Assembly: GCA_025531455.1 (NCBI GenBank)
Contig: JAMYHL010000015.1
Span: 310,001 to 374,000, forward strand
From: Apiotrichum sp. Y4204
Taxonomy: Eukaryota > Basidiomycota > Tremellomycetes > Trichosporonales > Trichosporonaceae
Direction of reading: 5' to 3'
DNA length: 64,000 bases
In this document: in pieces, positions 1 through 15,524 of the stretch
How positions within the stretch are numbered: the stretch's first letter is position 1
How the letters are laid out: each line of letters starts with the position of its first letter
Notes under the pieces: generated by a model
Told to the model about the DNA's origin: nothing
Seen by the model: the letters and a program-made list of their open reading frames with translations, nothing else
Database searches by the model: none
Made by a program: the position numbers and the translations under genes

Positions 1-78
1 TGCTTCTTCCGTTCACAACGTCCACCTCATCTAGCGAACTGTCAACCTCCATTCCTTTGTCTCTCGACGCGCGCAAAC

Positions 79-1565
79 ATGACGATCATACCTCCTGGAG
101 CTCGACTGGGTGAGTAGTCTTGCGCTCTGTATGAAGAGTGAGGCGCACGCAGCACGCGGCTGCGTGCTTGTTGCACGTTGCGCCAATTGCCTTTGATCTT
201 CCTGTGTCATTGTCCAGCACACGTTCTCCTCTGGCATATTCCATGTACGTCAAGCTTACCGCAGCCCCCGTGGACCTCCCTCCCCCTCCTCCGAGCGCGG
301 ACCCCCGTGAGCCAGAAGCAACCCGTCGCTGTCGGACTCCCGTACGCGCGAAAAGCCCATACTCCTCCCGCGCGTCGAGCCCGGTGCGCACCAGCTCGAC
401 ATCACCCCCACCCCTACTGGCTCCCAAACCGCATACTGCGAGCACGTTGACATCCGGCGCACCTGTCACCCCGACGACGAGCTCATCGCTGACCGCCGCC
501 GCGGCGATGAGCTCCTCTGGCAAGCCGACGCACCACGGACACCACTTCCCGCACGGCCATCTGTCTCGCCCATCGTCGCCCTCGAGTATTCACTCATCGG
601 GCTCGGCCATCTTTGAGCGTGATATCGAGATGCCTGCTGTGGCCTCACTTTCGCTCAACCCCTCAGGTCCCACGCTGAGCCACAAGTCGTCGCGCATCTT
701 CCACCAGCCGCACGGATCAAATCTCGAGCACACTGTCCCTGCTGTGCTTGACGACGCCATCGAGGCGCTGACTGCCGACGCACCACTTACAGGCCTTGAA
801 ATCGAGGCCCCTGTTGCGTCCAGCGTGGGTGCAGCCCGGTCTCCATCGTCCAACCTTTCCCCCGCCCTGCGTGCTCGCGTCACCTCATTCCCGTCAGCAA
901 GTGGTGCATCGCGCAGCCCATCGCCTGACGCACTTGGCGGTCCCGGCGGCTCTGGCTCGCCCATCTCGGCGCCGCTCTCACTCGCAACTGCTCTTGCATC
1001 CAGCCCGGAACGTGATACCCGTTCGCCGGTTTCGCCCCTGTCCATGGGCTCGGCCATCTCCCCTGTGGAAACTCTTGCACCCCTATCGCCTACCTCTCCC
1101 AACGCTGGGTCAAAGCACCGCCCCGCGCCACTTCGCCAGCTTTCCTCTGGGCCTCAGCTGCCGGGCGGCTGGGCATTTGACGAGGATTCCCAGGGTGCGA
1201 CGGCTGTCAAGCTCGACGACGCTCCAGCGCTGGCGATCCCTTCGCACATGACCCCCACGAAGGACAGCAAGCGTCGCGTCAGCTTTATCTCGTACAATGA
1301 TCTTCTCCTCAGTGTTCCCACTACAGTTACGAGCCTCAACGAGATCACCTCGGGTAACCTGTCCCCGGATCACCTCCCCGGTACAGTGTCTCCCACCGTG
1401 CCGGTTACGCGTTCCCCTGCCCTCGCTGCGTCGGCAACGATTCCTTCGACACTCTCGGCCCTCGCACCGCTGGAGGGCGAGTGGTCCCGCGAAGGTCTCG
1501 GCCGCGGGCTTGAGCAGCGGTTGGAGGCCCTGATTCCCCCTGGTGAGAACCAGACGAAAGCATGA
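79..1565 (+). CDS. Ser/Pro-rich protein of unknown function
   Basis: Product not recognised. The proposed model has exon 1 at 79-113 and exon 2 at 218-1565 (460 aa). The intron at 114-217 uses a GTAGTC donor. The better-looking GTGAGT at 110 would put the protein out of frame, so the start is uncertain; the next in-frame ATG is 243. The protein is low complexity for most of its length, with a Pro run (PPPPP) near the N-terminus and many SP/TP dipeptides that could be kinase sites. The last ~130 residues are more ordered: a KRRVSFISYNDLLLSVP segment and a C-terminal EGEWSREGLGRGLEQRLEAL segment. I recall similar C-terminal motifs in uncharacterised fungal proteins, but this is unverified. No signal peptide or membrane segment is visible. 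Confidence 0.6.
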
Positions 1566-4500
1566 GACGCTGGGAACAGGTGGTCTGTGCGAAACGGGGG
1601 TTCGGCAATGAGCTGGTCGATTTTCAGGCTCTATACCCACATTTGAACACCATCTGGCTCATTTGCCACTACACCACTTCCACCTTCTCGTCCCTCGCTT
1701 TCCGACGTATCGATCTCCGTCCTCACCTTCGTCTGCTTTCTTTCCCGCTTCATTCCCTTCTGAAATTCTTTCTCGAGCTTTCCCGATGTTCTCCGGTCTC
1801 AGTAAATGGTATAATGCGCCATCGCGCAATGGTAACGAAACGTAGTGGTATGGTGGTCTGTGTGATGGAAATGTCTCATGAAACGCACATTGCTCGTGGC
1901 CCCAGCGTCCACTAACTGCTTACATGCAGGCGAAAGCGAACCTTGCGCGCGAGCGGCAGCACCATCCGAGCACGAGAAGAGGGCGCGCTAGCCGGACAGC
2001 CCTCACGTCGAGATGAACATGGTTCCCAGGTGGACCAGCGTCCCCTCCCTAACCCTCAATACAGGATACGGTCGTTGCCAGTTACGTTGAAGTTCATCGC
2101 CAGATGAAGTACCATCACGCGGGAGATTTCCGTCCAGAACACCACATACTTGCAGGGGCACCTAGCTTATGGAATTAACCATTCAAGAGGTCCAAATGGG
2201 CCTCAGCCCCAATTCGGCCTCGGTTGCTGTGGGCAGGACGTTTTGGTCCACGATACTGCGTCGAACAGTCGGGCCTTGAGCACGATGGCTCACGCTCATG
2301 TTCATGTTCTTGTTCTTGCGTTCGCCCGCGCCTGCGCTGTGCTACGCACCACGGCCTCTGTACAAGCTTCCGACCGTGCTCCTAGTAGGTCGCCCAGCCG
2401 ACAACAGAATGTCTTCATACTCGATCGAAACCAGGACTACCTCGGGAATCCCGCTTTCGCCTTTGAAACCAGGCCCCGTTTAAGCATCCTCCTCGGAGCA
2501 GAATCGAACTCGTCAAAAACGCCATCTGAGGCAGCGAGGACAAGGGGAACGGCAAGAGACAGGACACCCACTGCAATCCGAACACAACCGTCCGCTGCAC
2601 GGAAGTCTCTCTCCCAATCGATAAACGCACGGCAAGGGGACGCGCCTATTACGAGAACGAAAGCAGTGAAGAAGGGGCTTGGCGAAGAAACTGCAGAAGA
2701 CAAACGGGAACGGTGACAGGTTAACACGATGAGGGCTATGAACGGGCACTCTGACGTATCCGCAAAACGTGTGATCGGGACAAGGACATCAACCGACCGA
2801 CACGGCCGAGTCTCTTCACATGCTCCTCGTAGGCGGTGCGTCAGATATCGTCCTGGATCAATCGCACCACGAGTCCCGGCTGACCTCATTGCTCGCGAGC
2901 CACGCACGGCGACTCTGAGGTGGTGGTCTGCGTTGTGGTGGTGGTGCGTGCGGCGTGGCTGATTTCTTTTATGGCGTTGGCTCCTGTCGCCCATCGGACA
3001 ACAGAGCCTGGCACTCCCATCGCGAGGCACTCTCATCCGGGGGGATACACCTGGGAGCGGTCTGCTGAGCCTTTGTTAATGTCGGCCGTACCTCTCCACG
3101 CATGAAAACTGATACTAGAAATGGTAAACAGGACGGAGCCAACATGCATACATCCCATTGAAGGTGCGTATCACCATGGCCGCGAGCGAAGTGGCCGGCG
3201 CGGGAGATACTGGCAAATAGACGATGATCGGGAAAACACAATTGAGAAACCCAAGTCCGGTCGGCAGGTTGCACTCCTTAAGCGGTCGAGATTCAGTATC
3301 CTCGCGGCCAACATACGGCTACAGTAATAGTGTCAGAAGGCAGCAGAGTATCAGTGCGGAGGAATGGCATTCCTCCCCCACGCTCATCATTCCTTAATCG
3401 CTGATGGTCCGATGGCTGTGGCGTGAAGCCTATGTTTCCTGCCGACACCGGGCGTTCATCACCACCGATCATACTGGCTTTTGGAAGTCACCCGTCCGCA
3501 CTGGGAGCGTCAAGCTGGTAGTACAGACCTAGTATTACACAATCAATTGATGTGAAGATTGGTCTCGGATGCCAATTGGGGCGACGCTTTTCCATACCGC
3601 ATCAGCGTCTTCACATGCCCCGAGGCTAATGGACGTCTCGGCGAGGCGAACCGATGGCCGCCGAAATTGAAGGTGCGGTGCGGTATGCCAGCAGTTGTGT
3701 GGCACCATTAACCGAGACGTTCATGCCAGCGCCGTGGCAGACTCTCAGCGACACAGGCTACCGTCACCTCATATGACCGTTGGGCCTGGACTCGTACGGA
3801 CCTCAAGCCAAGGCTCGCAGACGGATTCGCAACATGAGGCTCGGTGCGGATGCCGCAACGCCCTGCCAAGACAACATGGTCACCAAGCGTCACCAAGCTT
3901 CATGTTTCCCCGAAGGTGTGGAGATGTGGACGCCAAGCCAACGGGCGTGTTATTCGTCGGTCTGTCAGCGAACCAGACGGTCGACCCAAGTCATAGCAAC
4001 ATTTGAGGAGAAGCGATTAGTCGAGCAACAACTTCTCCCCCCGTAGAGAGTTTGAAGCGGGCTAGACCAAATTGTGGGACAAGATGAGCGGAAACGCATT
4101 AGGTTTGCGTTTTAGAATCCAACGGTTCCTGGTGGGCGAGCACAACTGGGCGCCCGTTGGCAGCGGTGCGTGCAGAGGCATGGCATAGCATGGAGAGTTC
4201 GGTGTGCGCACGACGTCACTTACATGCCAAGAAATCATTGTGATATTGTGTGAGAAGAAAGCAAAATATGTTTATTCAAGACGCCGAACAGTGAACTGGT
4301 TTGTTGGATCCCAACGTGTTGCAACGCGAGTTCATGATCTAGATATGTCAGGTTGGACGCTCGGAGAGTGGACAGACATCAATCTGATATACTGAGCTGC
4401 TAAGCTTCGTGGGTCTCAGATGTTGCGCGAGGTGCCACTGTAGGCCGTCGATAGTGAATGGCCATCTGCTGATAAGACTGCTAGAAGCAAGGAGAGGCAA

Positions 4501-7500
4501 GGTCAGATGAGGGGTAATCGATATGGCGTGCCATAACAGCCCCAACACGGTGAGGAGATGTACCGGCGCAAACACCGAAGGGATGATGAAGGTTTGGACA
4601 TTGCGACAAGCTCTACAACATTTATCGCCGGGTTTGGTAGGTGATGGAGCCTCTGACGTTGTGTGCCTTTCCGTTGTGTGCCTTTCCTCTCTGATTTCTG
4701 ACCATGTTTGACGACGACGAGATCTCGACAACGCCTCACACCCACGGAAACACACACTGTGCTGCACAACCACCTCACGTTTCGAGCGCTGGAGCTTTGG
4801 AGCGGCACAGGGAGCAGGCGCTATTTTCATGTGGGCCGGCCATGTGGGTCGGCCATGTGCCCGTCGCTCATCGCCGAAGCCGCGCTGCTCGTGAGATTGC
4901 AAAGTGGCATCCACAGGGCTACACGGTATGCACTGTGCGCACGGTCTGCCTAGTGACCTGGCTGATGCTCGTCGTGATCTTTGTGAAGCGTAGTTGACCC
5001 ATTCTGGCCAGAGAGTGTGTTGGAGCTTTGGAGCTGGGGAGAGGCACATGTCCGCGGGCAGATCGGAACCGATCTATAGTGCGGGGTAGTCGATCAGCGC
5101 GTTTCTTGCTTCCATTCCCGGCGATCGCATGCAAGGGGCAAGGGGGGATCAAGGGGAGGACAAAGGTACCAATCCAACAGGGATGTGCGCAGGTGCACGG
5201 CCCAAGAGTTGGGAGATTGCACCAGTACAGGTAACAAAGAATGGCCCATAACGTGACCGATGGCCCGTAGATGTGTACGTGCATTGGGATCCCATCTCAA
5301 TGATTGATGGACCATGCAGGTCTTTGACCCAAAGAGGATCTCGTGAATCCTACTCTGGCACTTCAATTGACCACTGTCGTCATAGTCGACGTCTGTTGAT
5401 TTCCACATGGGACCCAAAAAGTGTTCCCGACCAGTAGGACTGTCAGTTTACCCACTGCCAATGTGGTGCAGCCAGTGCGTAATTAGAAAGTGCCAAACGG
5501 TTATGGATGGTGTCTCCTCGAGTGACTTCGGCCATCAACGAGAACATGTGCATACCATTGAATTTCACAAACGTCATCGGGCGGCACTAAGCGCTTTCAC
5601 AAGCAGGCAGGCCGCCAAGCAAGCCACTCGACGTTGAGCACGGTCAAGAGCTGCCTTATCACTCCAGATTTGGCACAATCTATCCTCCGGTGTCCAGCGT
5701 TAATGTGGTCCCTTCTGCATTGCCTTCATTCACTGCTCTCTGTTCGTTGATCGCTGAGCAACCCAGCCACCATAATATGCAAGTAAGCGCAGCAGTCAGC
5801 ATTCTCGTCCACGATGATCAGTTCTATCACACGGTTCAAGCAATTCAAGGCAAAACCACTTGGCCACTTACTCACTTTAGGGACCTTTGACCTGCGGTGC
5901 GCGGGGGTCGCACGAGTTATACCACACTGCGGCAACTTCGGCTTTTTTTAATGCGAAATCACGCTAAAAATCAATGATCAATGACCCATTGACGCTAAAA
6001 GACACCGATAGGGGGGGAGGATTAAAAAATGAAATAAAAATAATACAACGCCCGGTGCTGCCGTGCTTGCCGGTCGTGCCGAACGTGCTGCCGCTTGGCC
6101 GTCTGCGCTGCGGCTCTTCCTCCGCCTTGCCTGCCTATGGCCTATGGCGGGCACGACAAACGGGGGGGCGGTGAGTGCATGAGTGATACTCACGATGATC
6201 ATGCGGGCATGCGGGGGGCGTGGTGCGCCCGCGTCGGGTTCCAAGGCATGCCTTCCACCCAAAGCCACATACGCCACAGGATCACAGGTCCGACCTCCAC
6301 TGCAATCTGGCGATGAGCTCATCCACTCTCTACGGCTAAAAAGCCGTTACGGCGGGTCACGGGCACCAGAGCCCAGGGAAAACTATCGCACAAGCCCAGG
6401 GGCTCCTAGCAGACCAGGATCCCAGGAGCCAGGTCTGAGGATGATCCGGGGGGATATCCCTGGTCGATTTTTACCTCCTCTTCTGCACCAGTCAATAGCG
6501 TCTAAAAGCTCAGCACAACAACTGCGGAGCGGAGGAGACCAAGGTTGGAGAAGCAAAGTTAGTACGCTGTTTTTGGGAGTGGGATCTCCTGCATGATTAT
6601 TTTGGGTCGCAGGAACGCAGAACAACAGAGGTAACCGGTTGGGTGGTGGTGTGGGGGGTGTGGGGAGTGGGCAGCACACACAGGTCCAGCCGGTCCGGGA
6701 TTTCAACGATCCAGACACGACGATTCCACAACCTTGGGTGTTTTGCCCCTCTGTTTCCGGGTGTACCTGGTTGCCCCAAATGTGCCGGCCCAAAGTGCTC
6801 GAGCTTCTGATAAAGTTGGCCATGGGATCCATGAGAGTACGTGCGTACGTGACTCCCCCTCGAGTCCTCTGGCTCTGACCGTCCGCACACTTCATCCGTT
6901 GCTACAGTTGTGGTAGTGGTGGTGTCATAGTTTGGCCCTTGCCCGTCTTGGGTTTGGGGCCTGGGAAGGGGGGAGCATCGGACTGCGCTGCGATGCATGG
7001 TTTTCTTCTCTTTTAATTTCCCTGCAAGCCGCATCAGAGTGCGACTTGCTGCCAAATAGCTTCGTTCAGAGTCCCTTGCTTGCATGTCATAGTACCATAA
7101 TGTGCATGCCTGCCCGTCAAGGTTGACCAACAGCACACCCGATACTGCCCTGCCCTATTCCTTACCCCCGACGCCTACTTTTACTCCTAAACGTCACCGC
7201 ACCTAAGCATTCTCAGCCCTAAGCATTCTCAGCTGTCATTTCCCAAAACCTCCTCTGGTCTTTGCCCGTTGTCCTTGGCTCTCCTGCTGGTCCTTGTCCC
7301 TTTTGCCCCTGTTCCAACCCCACCTCTCCCCTAATCGCTCCCAGCCGCCACCACGCGCACTGTGGCTTTTTCACCGCAGTTGCATGTCCCGCTGCGGCGC
7401 TTGACCTGCGTGCGTTTTGTGACTCTTGTGACACACCCCCTTGGGTCCTTGGGTGCTCTGGTGCTTTGTGGGTACTTTTGGTAGTGTGCGCATTGTAGCT

Positions 7501-8222
7501 TCAGTAGACAGAGTCGTACTCGTTTTGCACACACACAACCAACCAACCTCACGACTGCGCCTGTGCCTCTGCTTTGCACAACGCTCTAGACTCGTCCAGC
7601 AAAGGAGAAAGGACAAAGACATTGTCCGTCCTCTTTGTATCAGTCAGTATCGTCTCCAGGAACTGAGGTCGCTAGGGATCGTCGCGACCGTGATACTCCA
7701 CTCGTTCTACCATCGCTCTTATCGTTTCGATCTCGCATCTCGCAATCTCGCATCCCACATCACGCCCGCTCGTCGCTGGGACACTTGCCCGTCTTTCGTC
7801 CTTCATCGCACACTCGGCGCATCGCTCTTTTCACCAGTTCTCTTTTCTTGTCGGCTTCACTGCTTCACTGCGCCCGATCCTCGGCGCACATTCGACCAGT
7901 TCCGTGAGCAAAGCCAAGCCTTTGCTTGCGTCCTCGAGCATTACCGCTTTGCCTTTGCCGACACTCGCACTGAGGACTATATCTTGTCGGAAGTTGTCCA
8001 TCGGCCAGACATTGTTCATCCCTCCTTCGTGAACCACAAAAGTCTCTTCCCTGTCATCTCCATTCACACGGACAAAAAGCGACCCACAACGAGTCGCTAT
8101 CTCGCCCTCATACTTTTCTGCCTACTCGCTGCCCCTCTCTTTTAACATCTCACATCCCCACGGATACCCGACTTTGGAGCCTACCTCACATCCAGCCGTT
8201 CGGCTTCGCACTTCCTTCGACA
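1566..8222. other. Gene-poor stretch of about 6.6 kb
   Basis: No convincing protein gene. Open frames here are under about 235 codons, overlap on both strands and match no family I know. The first ~350 bases are probably the 3' UTR of the upstream gene. The last ~800 bases (about 7400-8220) are pyrimidine-rich with many CTC/TTC tracts, as expected of a promoter and 5' leader for the gene starting at 8223. An unspliced non-coding RNA could be hidden here, but nothing in the sequence identifies one. Confidence 0.5.
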
Positions 8223-10365
8223 ATGCATTTTACTCCGAAACGGCGGCAGCAACAGAAGGTTGCGGCGAAGAACCGCCCCGCAGCAGACTCGCAATCTCCC
8301 GTGACGGTTGACCAGGCCGCCCCTATGCCTCCACCACGCAACCCCGCCCGTAACGCCCAAACCCCTCTCATCTCCGTTCCCGAAGCTCCCACAAACCGGT
8401 CTGCAACGCTTGTCCGCCCGCCACCATCGGCATTCCGCAACTTCGCTCCCGATAACTTTGGGAGCAAGGGCAAAGAACGGCTGCAAGAGCCCGACCACTC
8501 CGCTGCATCTCACAACGGCTGGTCACAATGGGTTGTGGACCCGCTCGAGTCGCGTCGCGGTGCGGATATCTGGTCCCAGGGAGACCGTGTGATACTGGTG
8601 CTTGGAAGTACGTACGGCGGTATTATCGGATGCTGACACCCATCCAGCGCCCACAGTGGAATCTCTCGCACCGCTATTGTACTCCTCAGTCTTTATTGAT
8701 ACTCTGCTTCTGGTTGGCAGCATTCAGCCAATTCCCGAAATGGAGGCTCTCACCTCGCCATCGCACCTCATGAGCTTGGGTCAGGACCGCACAATCTACC
8801 CGACCGTGCAACCGTTTCAACCCGCACCGGAGGTCTTGAAAGGCTCGGCTCATCCCCTCCATGTCCTCCTCAAGCAGGCCAGTGCGATTGCAGATGCCCA
8901 TCGCCAGCGAAACAACCCCGACACTGCCCCTGCATCCCGCCCGACGTCATGGGGATCGCGATCGCGCCGCGGATCAGGCACGTCGGCTTCTGGCACCATG
9001 ACACCCCCTGGTACACCTCCGCAGCAGACCTTCCGAAGCCGCTTCAGCTCGTTCGGCCGCCGGTCTGCGACCTCTTCGCCAGCAGAGTCTCCCACGGGAT
9101 CTGTCGTTGATCTCTCCGGTCTGGCTGCGCCTTCCCAGAAACGGAGGACGCCGTCGATTATGAGTGCGCCTGCGCCCGAGCGTCCGGGTCGGCTCAGCCG
9201 GATCTCGTCCTTGCTCTCACTTGATCCTCTTCGCCCGTGCGAGGGTGCGCCGTTTGACGCAGTCATCAACTTTATCCCACCGGCTTCAGCTTGTGGCGAT
9301 CCCCAGCGCGTCCTACAGGACATGCTTCACCACACTACCGTTGTGACTACAGCTGTCCTCCCGATGATGATGACGCAGAGTTCAGCCAACAGCGTTGCCG
9401 CGTCGACCTCGCTTGGCGACCTCGCTCCCTTGACTGTCCTCCACATTGTTCCGTCTGACGCTCCTCTCATGCTGGCGCCGGTGATCGAACGCTTCCTGAT
9501 CCCCCTGCTTCCACAGCTGGGCCAGCGCACCAGACGCCAGCTCTTCGGCTGCATCACCGGGCCTCAGCCGTGGCTAGCCAGCTCTACAGACTCGACCGGC
9601 GACGGTTTGAGCGGTGCCGAGACCATACTGTTTGGCGGTCTTCGCAGCCCTCAAAAGGATGGACTCAGGACTCAGGCGCTTCTGTCCAGCTGGGATCAAT
9701 GTGTCACTTCTCATGGCACTCTGGTCGAGACAATCCACCGTGGAGGTGACTCACCCCCGTCATTTTCGCGACGTGCTTCGTCCCAAGCCCTCTCCGACAT
9801 TCGAAGCGCGCAGGCATCCGGCCAGCCTTTGAGCTTGGTGTCTTCACCTCCGTCTCCCACTGCATCGACAAAGGCGTCTCCTTCACGAATGGACAGGCCT
9901 CTTCCCCACACAAGGAGCATGCCAATGATAAATACGAAGGTGGCCGTCCAGCGGCCTTCCTCGTCTCCGAAAACCTCTCCGACGGCAGCGGATCCGCCTT
10001 CCAGCTTTGTGAACCGCGGTTACACCTCGCGGTTCGATCCTCGTATGCGCGAGGGACTGTCCGAACTCCAGTCTCCTGCCACCATTGGTCAACCTCATAT
10101 GAGTGCGACTTCGCCAAAGTCGCCTTCGGGCCTGCGTAACTCGCTTCAGCCCTCTGTTCAAACATCTCCCCCGACGCCCGAACTCGACCCAAGCTCCAGC
10201 TCATGCTCGTCTAGTTCAGTCATGGACCCCCCTCCCGACGAGCGCAGCGTCAACTCGGGCTCCCGCCGGGCCATTCCGTCAGTACCGAATGGCAAGGCCC
10301 CCGTTGTGAGCAAGCCTTCAAAATTCGGCAGCCTGTTCAGGCGCAGCCGTACCGTCAAAGCGTGA
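8223..10365 (+). CDS. Ser-rich conserved basidiomycete-type protein, unknown function
   Basis: Two exons, 8223-8607 and 8648-10365, give 700 aa; the 40-nt intron has a GTACGT donor and a GCTGAC branch. The join reads through a conserved-looking region (VILVLG then PTVESLAPLL, residues ~125-140) followed by a hydrophobic stretch with alternating Leu/Val. A second ordered block at roughly residues 215-330 contains a FIPPASACGDPQ-like segment and LTVLHIVPSDAPLML. The rest is Ser/Pro/Thr-rich and probably disordered. The C-terminus is basic (SLFRRSRTVKA). The organisation resembles basidiomycete proteins sometimes labelled gastric mucin-like, which is recall rather than a search result. No catalytic motif or signal peptide is visible. 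Confidence 0.7.
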
Positions 10366-14254
<3,889 letters not shown>

Positions 14255-14573
14255 GCGGGAGAATCGCTTTGTCTGGAGACTGCAGTACTGTAACCTTTTC
14301 AAGAAAGTGGAAGTCGAAAACCATGGTCGTGGTCCGGAGGGTGAGATGAAAATGAGATAGAATGATGCAAGAAGTAGAAAATTAAGGCAGCGAGCCGTGG
14401 TGGCCATGACAGCAAGCCATGAAGTTGTGATTTTTTTAGGCCTTGTCGACTAACCTAAGGTGTCTTGAGATTGAAGCGGATGGTCAGACATGACAAAAGG
14501 CCACTCTTTGAATCCTTGGACAGGACCCCCCAGATTGCATTGGATAAAGATCAGAGATGAAAGTGGTCTCTAA

Positions 14574-15068
14574 TGCGAGTGCGGGCTCTAAGTGCCTCGT
14601 TGAGTACGGGCCCGAGTGCGGGTCATGAAGTGCGGCGCTCGTCGAGTGGGGACCCTGAGTGGGTGCCTCGAGTGCTGGCCCCGAGTGCTGGCTTTGAGTG
14701 CTGGCCTCGAGGGGCGGCCTCGAGGGGCGGCCTCGAGTGGGGGCTCGTCGAGTGGGGGCTCGTCGAGTGTGGGCTCGTCGAGTGCGGTCCCCGAGTGCCG
14801 GCTTTGAGTCTTCGAGTGCGGGCCATGAAGTGAGGCGCTCGTCGAGTGGGGACCCTGAGTGGGAACCTCGAGTGCTGGCCCCGAGTGCTGGCTTTGAGTG
14901 CTGGCCTCGAGTGGGGGCTCGTCGAGTGGGGGCTCGTCGAGTGTGGGCTCGTCGAGTGTGGGCTCGTCGAGTGCGGTCCCCAAGTGCCGGCCTTGAGTCA
15001 TCGAGTGCGGGCCATGAAGTGCGGCGCTCGTCGAGTGCGGGCCCCAAGTGGGGGCCCCTAGTGCTAGC
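14574..15068. repeat. Nested GC-rich minisatellite
   Basis: Built from ~15-bp units around a CTCGTCGAGTGGGGG core, each carrying GAGTG. The units are arranged in a higher-order repeat: the anchor CATGAAGTG recurs at 14624, 14824 and 15013, so two full copies (200 and 189 bp) are followed by a partial third. Copies differ by loss or gain of 15-bp units, typical of replication slippage or unequal exchange. It is open in several frames on both strands because the unit length is a multiple of three; these frames should not be called genes. Confidence 0.9.
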
Positions 15069-15370
15069 TCGGACCGTCCTATGAGAAGCCGGTCGGCTAC
15101 GCCCCCCCCTCATTGTGTTATCAGCGATGTGATGTTGACCAACGGCTCAGCCAAACCCCTAAGTCGCTTCCACAGTCAGCGTGCGTTGTCAGAATGTCCG
15201 GGTTATAACCATCTGGGTAACCATCTTGGACCGCGGCGACATCGAGAACAGTGAGTTTTGGGTCGTACATTCCTATTCTGACGGGCTTGTAATTATTATC
15301 CATCCCGTACATCGCCGCCCAGACTCGATAAGCAACAACGGTTACCAGTCAGCAACGTCAGACTGGAATG

Positions 15371-15412
15371 TCAGTGTCGCAACCTTACGCTTTCGTGAGG
15401 TTGCGACACTGA
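15371..15412. repeat. 42-nt near-perfect inverted repeat (hairpin)
   Basis: Arms of 19 bases (15371-15389 and 15394-15412) flank a CTTT loop. The arms pair at 18 of 19 positions, and the odd pair is a G-U wobble if transcribed on the plus strand. It lies between the minisatellite and the 3' end of EXO5, 113 bases beyond the EXO5 stop codon. Confidence 0.85.
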
Positions 15413-15524
15413 CTGATAGGGATACAGTGCATAGACATGAGGACATGAGGCCCTGAAGACATGACGCGACGATAAGATATGCCTAGACGCAGACATACGG
15501 GATACGAGCCCGCTGCTACAGTAT

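Noticed and set aside
7441..8145. 234-codon plus-strand open frame before the gene at 8223
   Set aside because: Pyrimidine-rich leader-like sequence; composition is not protein-like.
14484..15113. Repetitive open frames over the minisatellite (both strands)
   Set aside because: The 15-bp unit keeps any frame open; products are meaningless short repeats such as TRRAHTRRAP.
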